In this document: positions 40,175 through 42,348 of the stretch, piece by piece
How the letters are laid out: each line of letters begins with the position of its first letter
Numbering within the stretch: position 1 is the stretch's first letter
Assembly: GCA_017477505.1 (NCBI GenBank)
Contig: JAFUVQ010000039.1
Span: 1-42,348 of the forward strand
Direction of reading: 5' to 3'
Source: Eubacterium sp.
GTDB taxonomy: Bacteria > Bacillota > Clostridia > Lachnospirales > Lachnospiraceae
Length of the DNA stretch: 42,348 nt
Notes under the pieces: generated by a model
Database searches by the model: none
What the model saw: the letters and a program-made list of their open reading frames with translations, nothing else
Told to the model about the DNA's origin: nothing
Program-made: the position numbers and the translations under genes

Positions 40175-40855
40175 TTATTTTTGGTTATGCTTCATTCTTT
40201 GCCAGTTTATAAATCCATACAGATCATTTATCAGGAAACATATAAAGCATATGACCATTGGAAGGTAGAATATGTGTTCCATAGAAGCAAGTGACCACAG
40301 GATGATAAGAATTATGTCATTGGCTGCGTAAAAAAGAGCGTAGTAAGGACTTCTCATCAATGTGAGTGATGAGGCCATGAAGCTAGTTGTGATTGATACT
40401 GTTGAAGGAATCATATTTGGAGTATTAAGTCTCTTCAATATGAAGTAAAATATAGCTGTAACAATAAAGGCAAGGAAAGAAAGAATTGTCCATAGTTTTG
40501 GAGAAGTATGTCTAACGCGTACTTCTCCATTTTTGTATGGATTCCTAATCCATGTGATTACCGCGCCTGCAGCTATAGGAGCGGTCATTCCAAGATAGGT
40601 TATCATCTCGCCGTAGTATCTGAATTTATATGAGACGATACCGTAGAAGAGTGAAAAAACAACGGTTAGTACCTGACCGAGTACATCTCCTTTTGCCACA
40701 AAGATTAATGCGGTGACTCCTATTAATGAAGCTACGAGAGTGTAAGTATTTCGCTCAGTAAATATAAAATATGCGATCAAACTGGCGATAACACATAAAC
40801 ACCACATGAGTATTTCGTACCATTTTAATCGTTTAACAGACTCCAGTAAATTCAT
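40175..40855 (-). CDS. pnuC: PnuC-family transporter (nicotinamide riboside-type)
   Basis: This 226-residue protein has seven or so membrane spans and the PnuC hallmarks: VAKGDVLGQVLTVVFSLFYG (about 53-72), then YKFRYYGEMITY (about 76-87), and the WxxxNxxY-like elements in the last third (AANDIILIILWS, LINDLYGFINW). PnuC proteins move unphosphorylated vitamins by facilitated diffusion, trapped by later phosphorylation; relatives take thiamin or riboflavin instead, so the substrate is inferred. The start at 40855 is preferred over 40903 because GGGAG lies nine nt upstream; the 40903 ATG has no binding site and falls inside a terminator hairpin. Expression probably depends on the leader at 40889-40973. 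Confidence 0.85.
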   Translation of the reverse strand: MNLLESVKRLKWYEILMWCLCVIASLIAYFIFTERNTYTLVASLIGVTALIFVAKGDVLGQVLTVVFSLFYGIVSYKFRYYGEMITYLGMTAPIAAGAVITWIRNPYKNGEVRVRHTSPKLWTILSFLAFIVTAIFYFILKRLNTPNMIPSTVSITTSFMASSLTLMRSPYYALFYAANDIILIILWSLASMEHIFYLPMVICFICFLINDLYGFINWQRMKHNQK

Positions 40856-40888
40856 TCCAGCAAACTCCCGTAAAATGTTCATAAAAGT

Positions 40889-40973
40889 AAAAAACATCCG
40901 CATAACTGCAGCTTCTAAGACCTAACGCTTACAGTTGTGCGAATGCAAAAGCATTCTGTTACCCGGTGGCAAC
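40889..40973 (-). promoter_or_regulatory. Structured attenuator leader of pnuC (candidate riboswitch)
   Basis: Read on the minus strand, GTTGCC (40973-40968) pairs with GGTAAC (40963-40958), and GAATGC (40956-40951) pairs with GCATTC (40946-40941) around a TTTT loop. Next, 40945-40930 can pair with 40910-40895 as a 16-bp stem with one mismatch and two G-U pairs, followed by six Us (40894-40889): a good intrinsic terminator. Hairpin 2 and the terminator share bases 40941-40945, so they compete. The layout is that of a ligand- or protein-controlled attenuator. It does not match a known riboswitch class that I can name. Confidence 0.65.
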
Positions 40974-41000
40974 ATTTTTCATATTTATTAAACTTCGATA

Positions 41001-41029
41001 ATACTATCAGAGCAGAGTGCTTAAGTCAA
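41001..41029 (-). promoter_or_regulatory. Promoter of the pnuC leader
   Basis: On the minus strand TTGACT (41029-41024), a 17-nt spacer and TAGTAT (41006-41001). The -35 box overlaps the stop codon of the upstream tetR gene. The start site near 40994 leaves a leader of about 140 nt before the pnuC start at 40855. Confidence 0.6.
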
Positions 41030-41586
41030 CTATTTCGTTTATCAGATAGTCTCGTCAGATATGCCTCAAGTGTGGCCTTAATCTCATCAGGTGAATCAGT
41101 CATTCCGCGGTCGACCCATTTGAAAATGATATTCCATATGGCTCCAATATTAAATGCTATCAGATAGTCAGGATCAAGATCGCCAATCATCTGGGCAAAT
41201 GGATTTCCACTCAAATCAAGGGAACAGTTTAACTCCGGAATTACAACATTTAGTTTTAATAATAGCAGGTAAAGAAGATTATTCTTATGAAGCAGTTCAA
41301 GCAGTTCTCTGTTCTTATCACAGAATTTAAAGATTACTGAAAGAGGTCCATCCGGGGATGAAGTCAGTGCAACAACATATTCATGTATCGCGTTAGTTAT
41401 AATTGAATCCAGAACATCATCTTTTGAAGAAAAGTTATTATAAAATGTTTTTCTTTCCAGAGGTGTTTCCAGAACTATCTGCTTTACAGATATCTCAGAA
41501 TAAGGGTGATCCTGCATTAGCTTAAGTAATGCATCGGAGAGCTCTTTTTTTGATCTGATTGCAGATGGGTTTTGAGAATTGTTCAT
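41026..41586 (-). CDS. TetR/AcrR family transcriptional regulator
   Basis: This 186-residue regulator has a TetR helix-turn-helix at about 10-55 (RSKKELSDALLKLMQDHPYSEISVKQIVLETPLERKTFYNNFSSKDDVL) and a helical C-terminal ligand domain ending YLTRLSDKRNS. The ATG at 41586 is preferred over a TTG at 41613 because the AAAGGAAAGG site precedes it and none precedes the TTG. It is transcribed towards pnuC, whose promoter overlaps its end. On the other side it diverges from the HXXEE gene, and the shared gap holds repeated GATAAG boxes that suit its operator. Confidence 0.85.
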   Translation of the reverse strand: MNNSQNPSAIRSKKELSDALLKLMQDHPYSEISVKQIVLETPLERKTFYNNFSSKDDVLDSIITNAIHEYVVALTSSPDGPLSVIFKFCDKNRELLELLHKNNLLYLLLLKLNVVIPELNCSLDLSGNPFAQMIGDLDPDYLIAFNIGAIWNIIFKWVDRGMTDSPDEIKATLEAYLTRLSDKRNS

Positions 41587-41616
41587 GACTATATGGTGCC
41601 TTTCCTTTTTCAAATC

Positions 41617-41657
41617 ATCTTATCCATAAACTAATAAGATAAGATTTTTGTTATCTT
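41617..41657. promoter_or_regulatory. Cluster of GATAAG/CTTATC half-sites, candidate TetR operator
   Basis: ATCTTATC (41617-41624) is the reverse complement of GATAAGAT (41638-41645), and AAGATAA (41636-41642) is the reverse complement of TTATCTT (41651-41657). Three half-sites are thus spaced across 41 bp, 31 nt upstream of the tetR start, in the divergent gap. Confidence 0.5.
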
Positions 41658-41734
41658 GAAACAGTTTTCCATTGAGGAAGACCTCATAGTAAATTACACA
41701 TATATGCAAGTTTGTGTATCTTTCTTCGAAAGTA

Positions 41735-41763
41735 TTTACTCTCATCTGTACATAATGTATCAT
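41735..41763 (+). promoter_or_regulatory. Probable promoter of the HXXEE-family gene
   Basis: TTTACT (41735-41740), 17 nt, TATCAT (41758-41763). The ATG at 41828 lies about 55 nt beyond the likely start site. Confidence 0.45.
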
Positions 41764-41827
41764 AACCCCCAAAAGTACACAAGTGAGTAATTTTATTTAG
41801 TGTTTAGGAGATGAGGTGATCTGCTAT

Positions 41828-42232
41828 ATGAAGGAATACATTTTGCTTTTACCTATTATATTTATATTTCATGATATGGAGGAAATTGTTGGGTTTGAAT
41901 GGTTCTTCAGGAGAAATCCGGATCTATATGATAGATTTCCGAGAGTTTTGAAAGCATATCGAAACTTTAAGACGGAAGGCTTTGCGGCGGCAGTATATGA
42001 GGAATTTATTCCGTTTTTTGGAGTAAGCCTGCTGGCGTATTATTTTCCAAATAAGGTGCTTATTTCTATGTGGTACGGACTGTTCCTTGCGTTGGCAGGA
42101 CATTTCATAATTCATATTGGTCAGACGGTTTATCTAAGAAAATACATACCTAGTTTTATTACAAGTCTGATATGTTTACCGGTCAGCGTGAATATATTAC
42201 TTAGGTGTACTAGTATAAATGTTTTTAAATAA
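41828..42232 (+). CDS. HXXEE-domain membrane protein
   Basis: This 134-residue protein carries the name-giving motif HDMEE at about residues 16-20 (IFIFHDMEEIVGFEWFF) and the second conserved His-rich segment HFIIHIGQTVYLRKYIPS near 91-108. Three or four membrane spans surround them. HXXEE proteins are of unknown function. ATG 41828 is preferred over GTG 41816 because GAGGTGAT (41813-41820) is a near-perfect ribosome binding site seven nt upstream. It diverges from a TetR gene and may be its target. Confidence 0.8.
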   Translation: MKEYILLLPIIFIFHDMEEIVGFEWFFRRNPDLYDRFPRVLKAYRNFKTEGFAAAVYEEFIPFFGVSLLAYYFPNKVLISMWYGLFLALAGHFIIHIGQTVYLRKYIPSFITSLICLPVSVNILLRCTSINVFK

Positions 42233-42233
42233 C

Positions 42234-42262
42234 TCGACTTTATAACCAATCCATGATATACT
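42234..42262 (+). promoter_or_regulatory. Possible promoter of the partial gene at the window end
   Basis: TCGACT (42234-42239), 17 nt, TATACT (42257-42262), with the ATG 29 nt further on. Confidence 0.4.
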
Positions 42263-42291
42263 CTCTTTATAGAAAACAGGAGGACACTATC

Positions 42292-42348
42292 ATGGGCAAA
42301 AAAGCAACGACAATAACGCTTTCACCAGAGGATCGTTCTTATCTTGAA
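42292..42348 (+). CDS. Partial gene, possibly an IS630-type transposase N-terminus
   Basis: Nineteen codons (MGKKATTITLSPEDRSYLE) run off the window end. ACAGGAGG (42276-42283) lies eight nt before the ATG, an excellent binding site. The opening 'TITLSPEDRSYLE' is like the start of IS630-family transposases, whose first helix precedes a helix-turn-helix, but too little is visible to be sure. No terminal inverted repeat was identified in the short gap before it. Confidence 0.4.
   Translation, partial: MGKKATTITLSPEDRSYLE

Noticed and set aside
40856-40903. An upstream in-frame start for pnuC at 40903
   Set aside because: It has no ribosome binding site and falls inside the terminator hairpin of the leader; GGGAG nine nt before 40855 gives a better start that also fits family length.
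1-42348. CRISPR arrays, tRNA and rRNA genes
   Set aside because: No regularly spaced repeats of CRISPR length, no tRNA cloverleaf with TTC-type loop and no rRNA-like conserved stretches were seen on reading.

Overview
The window looks like a chromosomal segment of a low- to mid-GC Gram-positive anaerobe of the Clostridia, most likely a Lachnospiraceae member close to Butyrivibrio or Pseudobutyrivibrio. This rests on strong AGGAGG-type ribosome binding sites, some TTG and GTG starts, large sensors pairing bacterial type-3 solute-binding domains with hybrid kinases, a LytTR-DUF3021 pair, and a TPP-riboswitch thiamin salvage operon with tenA. I saw no rRNA, tRNA or CRISPR. Assignment below family level is inference.

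Region 1 (1-6290) holds small housekeeping and accessory genes: a TfoX-like protein, a nitroreductase, a condensation-like acyltransferase, a VOC protein, an unrecognised protein, two GNAT acetyltransferases and a Nudix hydrolase. Between them lie two decayed or frame-broken small genes. A hairpin terminator closes the region and is shared with the convergent hybrid histidine kinase.

Region 2 (6276-24336) is signalling. A 7TM hybrid kinase with receiver and Hpt domains diverges from an overlapping three-gene operon: a membrane TIR/beta-propeller protein, a shikimate-kinase-like P-loop protein and a (p)ppGpp-synthetase-like protein without a hydrolase domain. Next, behind an extended -10 promoter, come a receiver-domain scar, a dual-SBP diguanylate cyclase, a kinase-like protein with no ATPase domain, a PARG-like (TIGR02452) protein and a dual-SBP hybrid kinase. 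These genes share duplicated PAS-like and receiver modules.

Region 3 (24421-29160) is a thiamin salvage operon: promoter, TPP riboswitch, terminator, then thiM, thiE, a HAD phosphatase, thiD, a SAM methyltransferase and tenA. It converges, with overlapping stop codons, on an ABC-F gene that has lost the second half of its first nucleotide-binding domain.

Region 4 (30346-39272) holds an aldo/keto reductase-tetR-membrane protein operon with a palindrome over its start site, a CPBP protease, LytTR-DUF3021, and a hipBA operon whose promoter sits inside a 22-bp-arm palindrome. It continues with a membrane-anchored alpha/beta hydrolase, a methyltransferase and a transglutaminase-like gene whose reading frame runs back to the methyltransferase stop without a normal start.

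Region 5 (39335-42348) holds an MBL-fold hydrolase, a PnuC-family transporter behind a leader that can form mutually exclusive hairpins including an intrinsic terminator, a divergent TetR/HXXEE pair, and the first codons of a gene that may be an IS630-type transposase. The pnuC leader, the TIR-kinase-synthetase operon, the ATPase-less kinase and the internally deleted ABC-F gene are the most worthwhile items to follow up.
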